DNA from: Methylobacterium sp. R2-1
GTDB lineage: Bacteria > Pseudomonadota > Alphaproteobacteria > Rhizobiales > Beijerinckiaceae
DNA: 64,000 bases
Direction of reading: 5' to 3'
Assembly: GCF_014191355.1 (NCBI RefSeq)
Contig: NZ_JACHWM010000023.1
Coordinates: 18,584 to 82,583 of the forward strand
The notes under the pieces are model-generated. The model saw only the letters and a program-made list of their open reading frames with translations. It was not told where the DNA came from and did not search any database. Shown here piece after piece: positions 39,442-48,936 of the stretch. The first letter of the stretch is position 1. Each line of letters starts with the position of its first letter. The translations under genes and the position numbers were made by a program.

Positions 39442-42192
39442 TTACCCCGCGGCCCGCTCCTTTTTCAGCCGGTAGAGCGCGTCGAGCGCCTCGCGCGGGG
39501 TCAGTGCGTCGGGATCGAGGCTGTCGATCAACCGGCCGAGCCGGTCGTCCGGCTCGGACTTGACCGGCTCCGGCGGCGGGGGCGGTGGTGCGGCGGCGAG
39601 GCTCGCGAAGAGCGGCAGGTCGTCGATCCGGCGGCGGGCGGGGCGCTCCCGCTCGGAACTCTCGAGACCTTTGAGGATCGCGCCGGCCCGCGCCACCACG
39701 CTCGGCGGCAGGCCGGCGAGGCGGGCGACCTGCAGGCCGTAGGAGCGCTCGGCCACGCCCGGCACCACCTCGTGCAGGAAGACCACGTCGCCGCGATCCT
39801 CGGCGACCTTCAGCGTCGCGTTGTCGAGGCGCGGCAGGCGCTGGCTCAGCGCCGTCAGTTCATGGAAATGGGTGGCGAACAGCGCCCGGCAGCCGTTCTT
39901 CTCGTGCAGGTGCTCCAGGCAGGCCCAGGCGATGGACAGGCCGTCGAAGGTCGCGGTGCCGCGCCCGATCTCGTCGAGCACCACCAGCGAGCGGCGGGTC
40001 GCCTGATTGAGGATCGCGGCGGTCTCGACCATCTCGACCATGAAGGTCGAGTGGCCTCGCGCCAGGTCGTCGGCCGCGCCGACGCGGGAGAACAGGCGGT
40101 CGACCACGCCGAGCCGGGCGGAGGCCGCCGGCACGAAGGCGCCCATCTGCGCGAGCACGGCGATGAGCGCGTTCTGGCGCAGGAACGTCGACTTGCCGCC
40201 CATATTCGGACCGGTGACGAGGCGGATGCGGCCGGCCTCCTCGCCCGAGAGGTCGCACTGGTTGGCGATGAAGGCTTCACCGGCCCGCGTCAGCGCCGCC
40301 TCCACCACGGGATGGCGCCCCCCCTTGATCTCGAAGGCGAGGCTGTCGTCGATGATCGGCCGGGTCCAGGCGAGTTCGACCGCGAGCTCGGCGTGGCTCG
40401 CCGCGACATCAAGGCCGGAGAGCGCCTCGGCGATGTCGGCGATCGCCTCGGCCCCCGTGCTCACCCGCGCGCTCAGGGCATCGAACACCTCGGATTCGAG
40501 CGCCAGCACCCGGTCGGAGGCGCCCGCGATCTTCGATTCCAGCTCGCCGAGTTCGACGCTGGTGAAGCGCATCGCATCGACCATGGTCTGGCGATGCACG
40601 AAGTCCTGCATCAGGCCCTTCAGGCAGGCCTCGCCCACCGCCTGCGGCACCTCGATGTAGTAGCCGAGCACGTTGTTGTGCTTGATCCTGAGCGTCCGGC
40701 AGCCGGTGGCCTCGGCGTAGCGCGCCTGGAGCGCGGCGATCACCTTGCGCGAGTCCTGGCCGAGCAGGCGGGCCTCGTCGATCTCGGCGTGGTAGCCGGC
40801 GCGCACGAAATTGCCGTCGCGGCGATTGAGCGGCAGGTCGTCGGCGAGCGCCCGGCCGAGCTCCTCAGCGAGCGCCCGGTCGGCCTTGTCGAGGCGGCGG
40901 GCGAGGCGGGCGAGCCCGTCCGGCAGATCCTCCCGCGACAACCGTTCGCTGATCGTCGCGGCCGCGTCGAGCCCGTCACGCAGGGCGGCGAGGTCGCGCG
41001 GGCCGGCGCGATTCAGGCCGACGCGGGACAGCGCGCGGGCGATGTCAGGGGCGGCGTGCAGCGCGTCGCGCAGATGCGCCCGCAGCGCCCCGTCCTCCGC
41101 CAGGAACGCGACGGCGTCGTGCCGCCGGGCGATCTTTGTCAGGTCGGTGAGCGGGCCGGCGAGATGCTCCGCCAGCAGCCGTGCGCCACCGGCCGAGACC
41201 GTGCGGTCGATGGCGTCGAGCAGGCTGCCCTTGCGCTCGCCCGAGAGGGTGCGGGTGAGTTCGAGGTTGGCGCGGGTCGCCGCGTCGATGGCGAGCGTTG
41301 CTCCGGTCGCCTCGCGGCTCGGCGCCGAGAGCGGCACGCGGGTGCCGAGCTGCGTGCGTTCGAGGTAGAGCAGCGCCGCCCCGGCCGCGGCGATCTCCGC
41401 CCGGCTGAAATTGCCGAACCCGTCGAGGGTTTTCACCCCGAACTGCTCGCGGATGCGGCGCTCGGCCGAGGCCGGTTCCAGCTCGCCCTGAGCCAGTGGC
41501 ACCACCGCCGCCTTGGTCTCGCGCCACAGCTTGGCCAAAGCCGGATCGGCGTGGATGGCTTCCGAGAGCACGATCTCCCGCGGCTCGTGCCGGGCGATCG
41601 CGGCGGCGAGTTCCGAACCTTCCACCTCGCTTAAGGAAAAGCGGCCGGTCGAGATGTCGAGGGCGGCGAGCCCGTAGGCCTCACTCGTGTCGGAGACCTT
41701 TCGCCGGCCGATGGCGAGCAGCAGGTTGGCCCGCGTCGGGTCGAGCAGGCGGTCCTCGGTCAGCGTGCCCGGCGTGACGAGGCGGATCACCTCGCGCCGC
41801 ACCACTGATTTGGGTCCCCGCTTCTTCGCCTCGGCCGCGTCCTCGGTCTGCTGGCAGACCGCGACGCGGTGGCCCAGCGCGATCAGCCGGTGCAGGTAGT
41901 CGTCGGCCCGCTCCAGAGGCACGCCGCACATCGGGATGTCGGCGCCGCCGTGCTTGCCGCGCTTGGTCAGGACGATGCCGAGCGCGCGCGAGGCGATCTC
42001 CGCATCCTCGAAGAACAGCTCGTAGAAATCCCCCATCCGGTAGAACAGCAGGCAGTCCGGATTGGCCGCCTTGATCTCGATATACTGCGCCATCATCGGC
42101 GTGGCGCCGGGGATGTCGAGGGGCGAGGAGGTCACCGTATCCGCCGCCTGGGCACGCCGTTCGAGGGGTTGGGAACGTTTGAGGCTGGGCAT
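39442..42192 (-). CDS. mutS: DNA mismatch repair protein MutS
   Basis: A 916-residue MutS that recognises mismatches and small loops. Mismatch-reading motif FYRMGDFYELFFEDAE near residue 50 (the Phe-x-Glu wedge). The lever and clamp region follows. ATPase core: VTGPNMGGKSTFLRQNALIA near residue 659 (Walker A), VVLDEIGRGTATFDG (Walker B and signature) and ATHFHELTAL. The C-terminus RLGRLIDSLDPDALTPREAL matches the tetramerisation tail. ATG 42192 (MPSLKRSQ) is chosen; more upstream frame is non-conserved. Convergent neighbours none; divergent from hrpB across 307 bases. Works with MutL at 19.7 kb. Confidence 0.96.
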   Translation of the reverse strand: MPSLKRSQPLERRAQAADTVTSSPLDIPGATPMMAQYIEIKAANPDCLLFYRMGDFYELFFEDAEIASRALGIVLTKRGKHGGADIPMCGVPLERADDYLHRLIALGHRVAVCQQTEDAAEAKKRGPKSVVRREVIRLVTPGTLTEDRLLDPTRANLLLAIGRRKVSDTSEAYGLAALDISTGRFSLSEVEGSELAAAIARHEPREIVLSEAIHADPALAKLWRETKAAVVPLAQGELEPASAERRIREQFGVKTLDGFGNFSRAEIAAAGAALLYLERTQLGTRVPLSAPSREATGATLAIDAATRANLELTRTLSGERKGSLLDAIDRTVSAGGARLLAEHLAGPLTDLTKIARRHDAVAFLAEDGALRAHLRDALHAAPDIARALSRVGLNRAGPRDLAALRDGLDAAATISERLSREDLPDGLARLARRLDKADRALAEELGRALADDLPLNRRDGNFVRAGYHAEIDEARLLGQDSRKVIAALQARYAEATGCRTLRIKHNNVLGYYIEVPQAVGEACLKGLMQDFVHRQTMVDAMRFTSVELGELESKIAGASDRVLALESEVFDALSARVSTGAEAIADIAEALSGLDVAASHAELAVELAWTRPIIDDSLAFEIKGGRHPVVEAALTRAGEAFIANQCDLSGEEAGRIRLVTGPNMGGKSTFLRQNALIAVLAQMGAFVPAASARLGVVDRLFSRVGAADDLARGHSTFMVEMVETAAILNQATRRSLVVLDEIGRGTATFDGLSIAWACLEHLHEKNGCRALFATHFHELTALSQRLPRLDNATLKVAEDRGDVVFLHEVVPGVAERSYGLQVARLAGLPPSVVARAGAILKGLESSERERPARRRIDDLPLFASLAAAPPPPPPEPVKSEPDDRLGRLIDSLDPDALTPREALDALYRLKKERAAG

Positions 42193-42499
42193 GGATGTGA
42201 GGCTAGCAGCCCCGCTCCGGGCAGGCACCGCCGGTCCAGCGTGAAGTCCGTGGACAAGTGGGCGCTCTCCCCAGCCGTCGCAAGCAGCGGTGGTGCCGGG
42301 ATTGCGAGAGCGGGCCTCTCCAGAGTCGTGTCTCTCCGTCGCGTGCATCAGACGCACGCCGAGCGCAAAAGTCGTGATTCGCCCACTCGTTCCGGGTGGA
42401 ACTCAGGCTGTGTTGCAAATCTCCATGGGGGCTTCCGCTGGTCTCATCGGAGGGGCGGGACGGTTGCGCCCGCGCGCGAACCGCGGCACCTCGCGGACC
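42193..42499. other. 307-base divergent region between mutS and hrpB
   Basis: No gene, RNA or clear repeat is seen. It should contain the mutS promoter (minus) and hrpB promoter (plus). Composition matches the flanking genes apart from a mildly AT-richer patch near 42365-42425. Confidence 0.4.
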
Positions 42500-44977
42500 A
42501 TGTCGTCCCCCGTGCTCCCGATCGAAGCCGCCCTCCCCGCCCTGCGCGCGGCCCTGTCCGAGCGCGCCTCCGCCGTGCTCGTGGCGCCGCCCGGCGCCGG
42601 CAAGACCACCCGGGTGCCGCTGGCCCTCCTCGACGAGCCTTGGCTCGGGGTGAAAAAAATCATCCTCCTCGAACCCCGGCGGCTCGCGGCCCGCGGCGCC
42701 GCCGAGCGCATGGCCCTCACCCTCGGCGAGCGGGTCGGCGACACGGTGGGCTTGCGGGTCCGGCTCGGCTCCAAGATCTCGGCCCGGACCCGGATCGAGG
42801 TCGTCACCGAGGGCGTGTTCACCCGGATGATCCTCGACGATCCGGAGCTCACCGGTGTCGGTGCGGTGCTGTTCGACGAGTTCCACGAGCGCTCCCTCGA
42901 CGCCGATCTCGGGCTGGCCTTCGCCCTCGACGCGCAGGGAGCGCTGCGGGAGGATCTGCGTATCCTCGTCATGTCGGCGACCCTCGACGGCGCCCGCGTC
43001 GCGGGCCTTCTCGGCGACGCGCCGGTCGTGGAGTCGGAGGGGCGCGCCTACCCGGTCGAGACGCGCCATCTCGACCGCGACCCGAACGAGCGGATCGAGG
43101 ACGCGATGGCCGCCGCGATCCTGCGGGCGCTGCGGGCCGATCCCGGTTCGGTGCTCGCCTTCCTGCCGGGTCAGGCGGAGATCCGTCGCACCGCCGAGCG
43201 GCTGGAGGGCCGCCTGCCGGACGACACCGACCTCGCGCCCCTCTACGGCGCGCTGACCCAGGGCGAGCAGGACCGAGCGGTGGCGCCCGCGCCGCCGGGA
43301 CGGCGCAAGGTGGTGCTGGCGACCTCGATCGCCGAAACCTCGCTGACGATCCAGGGCGTCCGCATCGTCGTCGATTCCGGGCTTGCCCGCGTGCCGCTCT
43401 ACGAGCCCGGCAACGGCATGACCCGGCTCGTCACCGCGCGGGCCTCGCGGGCCTCGGTCGATCAGCGCCGTGGCCGTGCCGGCCGCACCGAGCCGGGCCT
43501 GTGCTGGCGGCTCTGGCCCGAGGCGGCGACCGCCGCGCTCGAACCCTTCGCCCGGCCCGAGATTCTGTCCGCCGACCTTGCCGGGCTGACCCTCGACTGC
43601 GCCGCCTGGGGCGTCACCGACCCGACCGCCCTGCCCTTTCTCGATCCGCCCCCGGCACCGGCGCTGGCCGAGGCGCGGGCGATGCTGACCGAGCTCGGAG
43701 CCCTCGACGCGGACGGGCGGCTGAACCCCACCGGACACACCCTGCGCAGCCTGCCGCTGCCGCCCCGCCTTGCCCGGATGGTCGCCCGCGCCGCCGAATC
43801 CGGTCAGGCCCGCCCCGCGGCGGAACTCGCCGCCGTGCTGGTCGAGCGCGGTCTCGGCGGCGACGCCGTGGATCTCGCCGAGCGCCTCGAACGCTTCCGT
43901 CGCGACCGCGGGGGCCGCGCCGCCGACATGCGCCGCCTCGCGGAAGGTTGGGCGCGGCAGGCGGCCAAGGCCGCGGAGACAGCGGCCGAGTCCGATCCCG
44001 GTCTCGCCGAACCCGGCGCCCAGCTGGCGCTCGCCTATCCTGATCGGGTGGCGCGGGCGCGGGGCCGGGAGGGCGCGTTCCTGATGGCCAATGGCCGCGC
44101 CGGACTCCTCGACCCGGCCAGCCCGCTCGCCCGCGAGCCCTTCATCGTCGTCGCCGACCTGACCGGCGCCGCGGCCTCCGCCCGCATCCTCTCCGCCGCC
44201 GCGATCTCGTCCGAATCCATCGACGCGCTCTTCGCCGACCGGATCGCCACAGTGCGCAGCGTCGGCTTCGACGGGCAAGCGCGGGCTCTGCGCGCCCGCG
44301 AGGGCCGCCGGCTCGGGGCCGTGACGCTGGACGAGCGCCCCCTGCAAGTCCCCGCCGACGAGGAGGCAGCGCGGGTGCTGGCCCGCGGCATCGCCGGGCT
44401 CGGGCTCGACCGGCTGCCCTGGACGCCCGCCCTGGCGCAGTGGCGTGCCCGCATCCGCTTCCTGCACGGGGCAGAGAAAGGCGGGGAATGGCCGGACCTC
44501 TCCGACGCGGCCCTGGCGGAGAGCGTCGAGGAGTGGCTGGCGCCGGCCCTCGTCGGGCGCGCCTCGCTCGGCGCGATCACCGCCGACGATCTCAGCCAAG
44601 CTCTCCAGAACCTCCTTCCCTGGACGCTGCGCGCCCGCCTGGAGGCGGAGGCGCCGAGCCACGTCGAGGTGCCGACGGGCTCGCGCATTCCGATCGATTA
44701 CGAGGCCGGCCCCGAGCCGGTGCTCGCGGTGCGGGTGCAGGAGCTGTTCGGTCTCGACCGGCACCCGACGCTCGGCGGAGGGCGCGTGCCGCTGGTGCTC
44801 CACCTGCTCTCGCCGGCCCACCGCCCGATCCAGATCACCCGCGACCTGCCGGGTTTCTGGCGCGGCTCCTGGTCGGCGGTGCGCTCCGAGATGCGGGGGC
44901 GCTATCCGCGCCACCCCTGGCCGGAAGATCCGCTCAGCGAGGCGCCGACCCGGCGGGCGAAGCCGCGGGGGACGTGA
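42500..44977 (+). CDS. hrpB: ATP-dependent helicase HrpB
   Basis: An 825-residue DExH-box helicase of the HrpB family, presumed RNA helicase. Walker A APPGAGKTTRVPLALLDE near residue 33, DEAH-box variant FDEFHERSLDADL near 127, MSATLDG (motif III), VLATSIAETSLTIQGVRIVV (motif V) and DQRRGRAGRTEPGLCWRL (motif VI). The HrpB-specific C-terminal domain ends PRHPWPEDPLSEAPTRR, which is typical. ATG 42500 (MSSPVLPIEAALPAL) is the family-like start. The 3' end overlaps the convergent membrane-protein gene by 44 bases. Role in bacteria is poorly defined. Confidence 0.93.
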   Translation: MSSPVLPIEAALPALRAALSERASAVLVAPPGAGKTTRVPLALLDEPWLGVKKIILLEPRRLAARGAAERMALTLGERVGDTVGLRVRLGSKISARTRIEVVTEGVFTRMILDDPELTGVGAVLFDEFHERSLDADLGLAFALDAQGALREDLRILVMSATLDGARVAGLLGDAPVVESEGRAYPVETRHLDRDPNERIEDAMAAAILRALRADPGSVLAFLPGQAEIRRTAERLEGRLPDDTDLAPLYGALTQGEQDRAVAPAPPGRRKVVLATSIAETSLTIQGVRIVVDSGLARVPLYEPGNGMTRLVTARASRASVDQRRGRAGRTEPGLCWRLWPEAATAALEPFARPEILSADLAGLTLDCAAWGVTDPTALPFLDPPPAPALAEARAMLTELGALDADGRLNPTGHTLRSLPLPPRLARMVARAAESGQARPAAELAAVLVERGLGGDAVDLAERLERFRRDRGGRAADMRRLAEGWARQAAKAAETAAESDPGLAEPGAQLALAYPDRVARARGREGAFLMANGRAGLLDPASPLAREPFIVVADLTGAAASARILSAAAISSESIDALFADRIATVRSVGFDGQARALRAREGRRLGAVTLDERPLQVPADEEAARVLARGIAGLGLDRLPWTPALAQWRARIRFLHGAEKGGEWPDLSDAALAESVEEWLAPALVGRASLGAITADDLSQALQNLLPWTLRARLEAEAPSHVEVPTGSRIPIDYEAGPEPVLAVRVQELFGLDRHPTLGGGRVPLVLHLLSPAHRPIQITRDLPGFWRGSWSAVRSEMRGRYPRHPWPEDPLSEAPTRRAKPRGT

Positions 44978-45701
44978 TTGGGGATGTGACCGGGGAGGTG
45001 ACCGAGAACGTGACGGGCGCTTCGGGCATCAGCCAGATCAGGAGCCGGTGGGTCGGCCAGCAGATCAGAAGCGGAATGCCGACGAGGAGGCCGGCGAACC
45101 ATGCCCAGGCCGCCACCATCGTCTGGGAAGCATGGTCGCTCATGCCCCAGACATAGTTGATGTTGACCGGCATCAGCCCCGGATCGGGCCGCGGCGGCGG
45201 CATCAGGAAGAAGCAGACGAACAGGACGACGACGGCCAATGCCGACCACGCGGCCCAGGCGCGGCGGTCGTAGCCGAGCCGCCATACGAGAAACACGAGC
45301 AGGAACGGTAGCCAGCCGTGGAACAGCGACAGCCCCCGCAGGAACGACGAGGTGTCGCGATTGAACATGTAGGCAGTCATGCCGGTCAACGGGTAGCCCG
45401 CGGCCTGCGCCGCGAAATCGGCGACCCAGAGCAGTTGGGGCGCGAGGATGCCGACCGCGCAGATCGAGACCAGCAGCGCGCTCTCCGCCCAGAGGCCGAC
45501 GAGGGTCAGGATCAGGGCGATGTCGCAGAAATACAGGAAGTTCGTGGGCCCGTAATGGGTGAGGTAGACCGGGACCAGCACCGCCATGAAGGCCGAGTAG
45601 CCGAGCTTGAGGCTCAAGGGGATGCGCGAGCGGAGATGTCTGCTGCCCTCCTTCTCGATCACGGGAGTGTTCGCCGTCGCTGCGCTGCCGGAAGGACTCA
45701 T
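44934..45701 (-). CDS. Conserved polytopic membrane protein of unknown function
   Basis: A 255-residue protein with about six membrane spans between residues 30 and 225. Recognisable blocks are YGPTNFLYFCDIALILTLVG, LLWVADFAAQAAGYPLTGMT, LSLFHGWLPFLLVFLVWRLG and NINYVWGMSDHASQ. From memory similar membrane proteins occur in several phyla without known function. The C-terminal tail consists of VTS/P-type tetrapeptide repeats (VTFSVTSPVTSPITSPAA) encoded by four 12-base DNA units. The tail lies in the overlap with hrpB and may be a recent addition. Confidence 0.7.
   Translation of the reverse strand: MSPSGSAATANTPVIEKEGSRHLRSRIPLSLKLGYSAFMAVLVPVYLTHYGPTNFLYFCDIALILTLVGLWAESALLVSICAVGILAPQLLWVADFAAQAAGYPLTGMTAYMFNRDTSSFLRGLSLFHGWLPFLLVFLVWRLGYDRRAWAAWSALAVVVLFVCFFLMPPPRPDPGLMPVNINYVWGMSDHASQTMVAAWAWFAGLLVGIPLLICWPTHRLLIWLMPEAPVTFSVTSPVTSPITSPAASPAGSAPR
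44971..45018. repeat. Four 12-base tandem repeat units
   Basis: Units GACGTGATTGGG, GATGTGACCGGG, GAGGTGACCGAG and AACGTGACGGGC run from 44971 to 45018 (consensus GA-n-GTGACCGGG). They encode the tetrapeptide repeats at the C-terminus of the membrane protein and include the stop codon of hrpB. The period is a multiple of three, so copy-number change would lengthen or shorten the tail without frameshift. Confidence 0.65.
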
Positions 45702-45817
45702 TGCCGCCCCCTGTCGTTTCCGGCTTGACCGTGGCCGAGATTCGCTCCCGAGAGCGTGAGGGAACGCACGCGGCCTGCCACGCCTGCGCGGATCTGAGAC
45801 AGGAAGGAAACGGTTCG

Positions 45818-46186
45818 ATGGGTTCAGCGGCCTGCCGCGTCTCCACGCTCATTCTCGCCGTCCTCGTGGCCGGTGCGGCCCGCGCGCAGACGCCGCCCGA
45901 CGCAGGCAATGCCCGGCCGCTGGTCATCCCCCAGGTCGAGGGCGAGCGCCTGGGCAAGATCCTGGGCCGGGCACTGGCCTGTGGTGCTGAGCGCGAGCGG
46001 GTCGAGCGTGTGCTGAGGGCTGGCCGCGAGCACATGCTGGCGGCGGTCGGCCGCGCACTCACCGAGGAGCGCTACGCGCTGGCCCTTGACGATGCGATGC
46101 GCCTGGAGACGAGCCTGCCGGCGCCCTCTCCGGGCGCCTGCGAGAAGGCGCTGGCCGCCTTCGATCGCCTGGAGAAGGCGCCGTAA
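45818..46186 (+). CDS. Secreted hypothetical protein
   Basis: A 122-residue protein. Residues 1-23 form a signal peptide (STLILAVLVAGAARAQ, predicted cut after ARA). The mature part is mostly helical: IPQVEGERLGKILGRALACG, RVLRAGREHMLAAVGRALTE and a second cysteine in GACEKALAAFDRLEK, so one disulfide is possible. It resembles small periplasmic proteins common in Methylobacteriaceae but I know no function. ATG 45818 follows AGGAAGGAAACGG. Convergent with gloA, 15 bases apart. Confidence 0.65.
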   Translation: MGSAACRVSTLILAVLVAGAARAQTPPDAGNARPLVIPQVEGERLGKILGRALACGAERERVERVLRAGREHMLAAVGRALTEERYALALDDAMRLETSLPAPSPGACEKALAAFDRLEKAP

Positions 46187-46201
46187 CCTCTTGCAGAAGA
46201 A

Positions 46202-46597
46202 TCAGGCGAAGCGTCCGCCCTTCTGGATCACCTCGATCTTGTAGCCGTCCGGATCGGTGGCGAAGAAGAAGGTCGCGAGCGCGGTGTCGCCGTGCTTGAG
46301 GGTTTTGACGGGCGTGACCGGAAAGCCCTCGCGCTCGAAGCGGGCATGCTCGGCCTGCGCATCCTCCACCACGAAGGCGAGGTGGCCGTAGCCGTCGCCG
46401 AGATTGTAGGGCTCGGCGCGGTCCTTGTTGACCGTCAGTTCGAGTTCGAACGGCGAGGACGGATCGCGCAGGTAGAGCAGCGTGAAGTCCGGAAAGTCGA
46501 AGCGGTCGGCCGGCTCCAGGCCGAAGGCGCGGGCGTAGTAGTCGCGCGAGCGCGCCTCGTCACGGACGCGGATCATGGTGTGGACGGGCTTGGCCAT
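46202..46597 (-). CDS. gloA: Lactoylglutathione lyase (glyoxalase I)
   Basis: A 131-residue glyoxalase I, which converts the methylglyoxal-glutathione adduct to S-lactoylglutathione. The four metal ligands of the family are visible: His in VHTMIRVRD (His6), Glu in FELELTVN, His in GYGHLAFVVED and Glu in GYKIEVIQKG. RSRDYYARAFGLEPADRFDF also fits. Length is typical of the short Ni-dependent bacterial type. Methylglyoxal detoxification is expected. Divergent from xerC. Confidence 0.93.
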   Translation of the reverse strand: MAKPVHTMIRVRDEARSRDYYARAFGLEPADRFDFPDFTLLYLRDPSSPFELELTVNKDRAEPYNLGDGYGHLAFVVEDAQAEHARFEREGFPVTPVKTLKHGDTALATFFFATDPDGYKIEVIQKGGRFA

Positions 46598-46721
46598 CGG
46601 CCCTCTCTCCCTTGTGCGAACCCTTGTGCGAATGGGCGCTCATCTGGCGCGGGCCAGGCCGGGCGGAAAGGGCTTTGGCCGTTTACCATTCATCAACGTT
46701 ACCGGGCGCTTGCTGCGGACG

Positions 46722-47849
46722 ATGATGCGCGCCGCGTCCCCTGTTCAAGCCGTCGATCGGGCCGTCGATCCCGATGCCCTGCTGCCGCCGGGTGACGCCG
46801 CCCTGCGCGCGGCGATGCTTGGCTGGCGCGAGGCGCTGGCGCGGGAGCGGCGCTTGGCCGCCAACACCGTCGAGGCCTACGAGCGCGACCTGCGCCAGTT
46901 CCTGACCTATCGCGCCGCCCGCTCCGGCACGCCGACCATCGCCGGGCTGATCGCCCTGAAACCCCGCGACCTGCGCGCCTTCATGGCCGCGCGCCGGGCC
47001 GAGGGCGTCGGCGGGCGCTCCCTGATGCGGATGCTGGCGGGCCTGCGCTCTTTCGCCCGCTTTCTCGAGCGCGAGGGGCACGGCAGCGTGGCGGCACTCG
47101 GCGCCGTGCGTTCGCCCAAGGTCGAGCGGCGCCTGCCGCGACCGCTGCCGGTGGCCGCCGCGCTGGCGATGACCGCGCCCGAGACTCGCCCCGATGATAC
47201 CCGGGACCCTTGGGTGCTCGCCCGCGACGCGGCGGTGATCGCGCTGCTCTACGGCTCGGGCCTGCGCATCTCCGAGGCGCTGGGACTCACCGCCCGCGAC
47301 GCCCCGGTGCCAGGCATCGACGAGGTCCGGGTGACGGGAAAGGGCGGCAAGGTCCGCGCCGTGCCGGTGCTGCCGGCGGTGGCCGAGGCCGTCGCCGCCT
47401 ACCTGTCGCTCTGCCCGCATCCCCTCGATCCGCAGGGGCCGCTCTTCGTCGGCGTGAAGGGCGGACCGCTCTCGCCACGCGTCGTCCAATACGCGGTCGC
47501 CGCACTGAGAGGAGCGCTCGGCCTGCCGGAAAGCGCGACTCCGCATGCCCTGCGACATTCCTTCGCGACCCACGTGCTCGCTCGCCAGGGGGAGTTGCGG
47601 GCGATCCAGGAACTGCTCGGCCACGCCTCGCTCTCGACCACGCAGATCTACACCAAGGTCGATGCCGCCCGCCTGATGAGCGCCTTCGAGGACGCCCATC
47701 CCCGCGCCCGGCGGCTGCCGCCGCGATCGGAAGCGGGGCCGTCGCCGGCTGAAACCGTTGACGCGGAGCAAGGCTCGAACGCCCGCACCGGCTATGCTGT
47801 CCGGCAGGGCGCCCGGAAAGAACACGGAGCGGAGCGCAGAAATGCGTGA
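46722..47849 (+). CDS. xerC: Tyrosine recombinase XerC
   Basis: A 375-residue site-specific recombinase that, with XerD, resolves chromosome dimers at dif. N-terminal SAM-like core-binding domain from about 25 to 135 (NTVEAYERDLRQFLTY, MRMLAGLRSFARFLEREG). Catalytic residues: Arg in LLYGSGLRISEALGL near 180, Lys in VTGKGGKVRAVPV, His-x2-Arg in PHALRHSFATHVL near 279, His in LGHASLSTTQIY and the nucleophile Tyr near 309. It has a C-terminal extension of about 45 residues beyond the usual end. ATG 46722 or 46725 is likely; neither has a strong ribosome site. Confidence 0.9.
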   Translation: MMRAASPVQAVDRAVDPDALLPPGDAALRAAMLGWREALARERRLAANTVEAYERDLRQFLTYRAARSGTPTIAGLIALKPRDLRAFMAARRAEGVGGRSLMRMLAGLRSFARFLEREGHGSVAALGAVRSPKVERRLPRPLPVAAALAMTAPETRPDDTRDPWVLARDAAVIALLYGSGLRISEALGLTARDAPVPGIDEVRVTGKGGKVRAVPVLPAVAEAVAAYLSLCPHPLDPQGPLFVGVKGGPLSPRVVQYAVAALRGALGLPESATPHALRHSFATHVLARQGELRAIQELLGHASLSTTQIYTKVDAARLMSAFEDAHPRARRLPPRSEAGPSPAETVDAEQGSNARTGYAVRQGARKEHGAERRNA

Positions 47850-47948
47850 GTGTGCCCCGTTTACCTTGGTCTTGCCGCGATTGAGTGGCGGATTGTCATC
47901 AACCGGGCGGCCCGGCGCCGCCGAGTCAGAAGCTTCAGGGAGTGTCCG

Positions 47949-48083
47949 ATGCGCGTGAGCGGAATCTGTCTCGCAATCCTGCCCATCGTCGCCGTCCTCG
48001 CCGTGACCGCAACGGTCAAGACGCTGCTCCTTCCCATCACGGCGGTGCGGCTGCTCGCCCGCGGGCGAGCCGCGCGCGCCTGA
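47949..48083 (+). CDS. Possible 44-residue membrane peptide
   Basis: Begins MRVSGICLAILPIVAVLAVT with one hydrophobic segment (about 5-25) and a basic end (RLLARGRAARA). GGGAG lies six bases before ATG 47949, better than chance. No family known. It may be a genuine small membrane protein; the composition is also compatible with a chance frame. Confidence 0.4.
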   Translation: MRVSGICLAILPIVAVLAVTATVKTLLLPITAVRLLARGRAARA

Positions 48084-48180
48084 CGGATCCCGGACGCGCC
48101 TCGAGCACGTCCTGCAAGTCGCGCCGGATGCCGCCTCCGCGGGGCGGTCTCTCACCGCGCGTCCTTGTCCCAAAGGGCTT

Positions 48181-48777
48181 TCACGCCCAGCGCCAGCCCT
48201 TGGGCTCGATGACGAGAATGCTGCCCTGGCGGATGCCGACCCGCGGGGCGGCGTAGATGTCGAGATGGCCGTAGATCACCAGCAGCACCCGGGCCACGCC
48301 GCCATGGGCGACCATCACGGTCGGACGGCGTAGTTCCGCCACCACCTCCTCCACCCGCCCCTCGACCATGGCGTAGCTCTCCGCGCCCTCCCCGCGGGGC
48401 TGGTAGCCCCAGCGGTCGCGGTCGCGCGCGGCCGCTCCCGACGGGTCGCGCCGCCGGATCTCGGCCCAGGTCTGGCCTTCCCAGGCACCGAACCCGATCT
48501 CCCTCAGCCGCGCATCGGCACGGTATCCGGCGGAGGGCAGGCCGATGCCGGCGCGCAGGATCTCCATCGTCCGGCGGGTGCGAGTGAGTGGGCTTGCCAC
48601 GTAATCGGCCGTCGGCAACTCCGCCCCGGCGATGCGGCGCAGCCGCTCGGCCGCCTCCGCCGCGTGGGCCAGCCCGTTGGCGTTGAGATCGGTGTCGCGG
48701 TGGCCCTGAAGCCGCCCTTCCGCGTTCCAGTCGGTCTGACCGTGGCGCACGAACCAGATCGTCGGCGCCCGGCTCAT
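48181..48777 (-). CDS. Histidine phosphatase (phosphoglycerate-mutase-like)
   Basis: A 198-residue protein of the histidine phosphatase superfamily. Catalytic signature WFVRHGQTDWNAEGRLQGH near the N-terminus, conserved ADYVASPLTRTRRTMEIL, acid in REIGFGAWEGQTWAEI and the second His in VMVAHGGVARVLL. Substrates in this group range from sugar phosphates to nucleotides; the GpmB-like form here cannot be assigned. In related genomes a gene of this type often neighbours fabI; here three plus-strand genes intervene. The start is ATG 48777. Confidence 0.88.
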   Translation of the reverse strand: MSRAPTIWFVRHGQTDWNAEGRLQGHRDTDLNANGLAHAAEAAERLRRIAGAELPTADYVASPLTRTRRTMEILRAGIGLPSAGYRADARLREIGFGAWEGQTWAEIRRRDPSGAAARDRDRWGYQPRGEGAESYAMVEGRVEEVVAELRRPTVMVAHGGVARVLLVIYGHLDIYAAPRVGIRQGSILVIEPKGWRWA

Positions 48778-48936
48778 GCGGCCGCCCCGCCGCGGCCGGC
48801 CCATCCCCCCGCAAACCCCGACGCGCCGGATCGGGAACGGCGAAGGCGGCGCATCTGTTGGGGCTCCAAGCTTTTCCCTTCCTGCGGGTCCGCCCCGGCG
48901 GCCTCGCGAACGGCTCGTGAGCGGGTAATCTTCGGT

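Noticed and set aside
37258..41634. 1458-codon plus-strand open frame
   Set aside because: It runs antisense through the DsbD-type and mutS genes, both unmistakable. Its Arg/His/Gly-rich composition is typical of stop-poor antisense frames in GC-rich DNA.
46722..47849. Integrase of a genomic island
   Set aside because: The recombinase has XerC-type layout and catalytic residues, with no tRNA, attachment repeats or cargo next to it.
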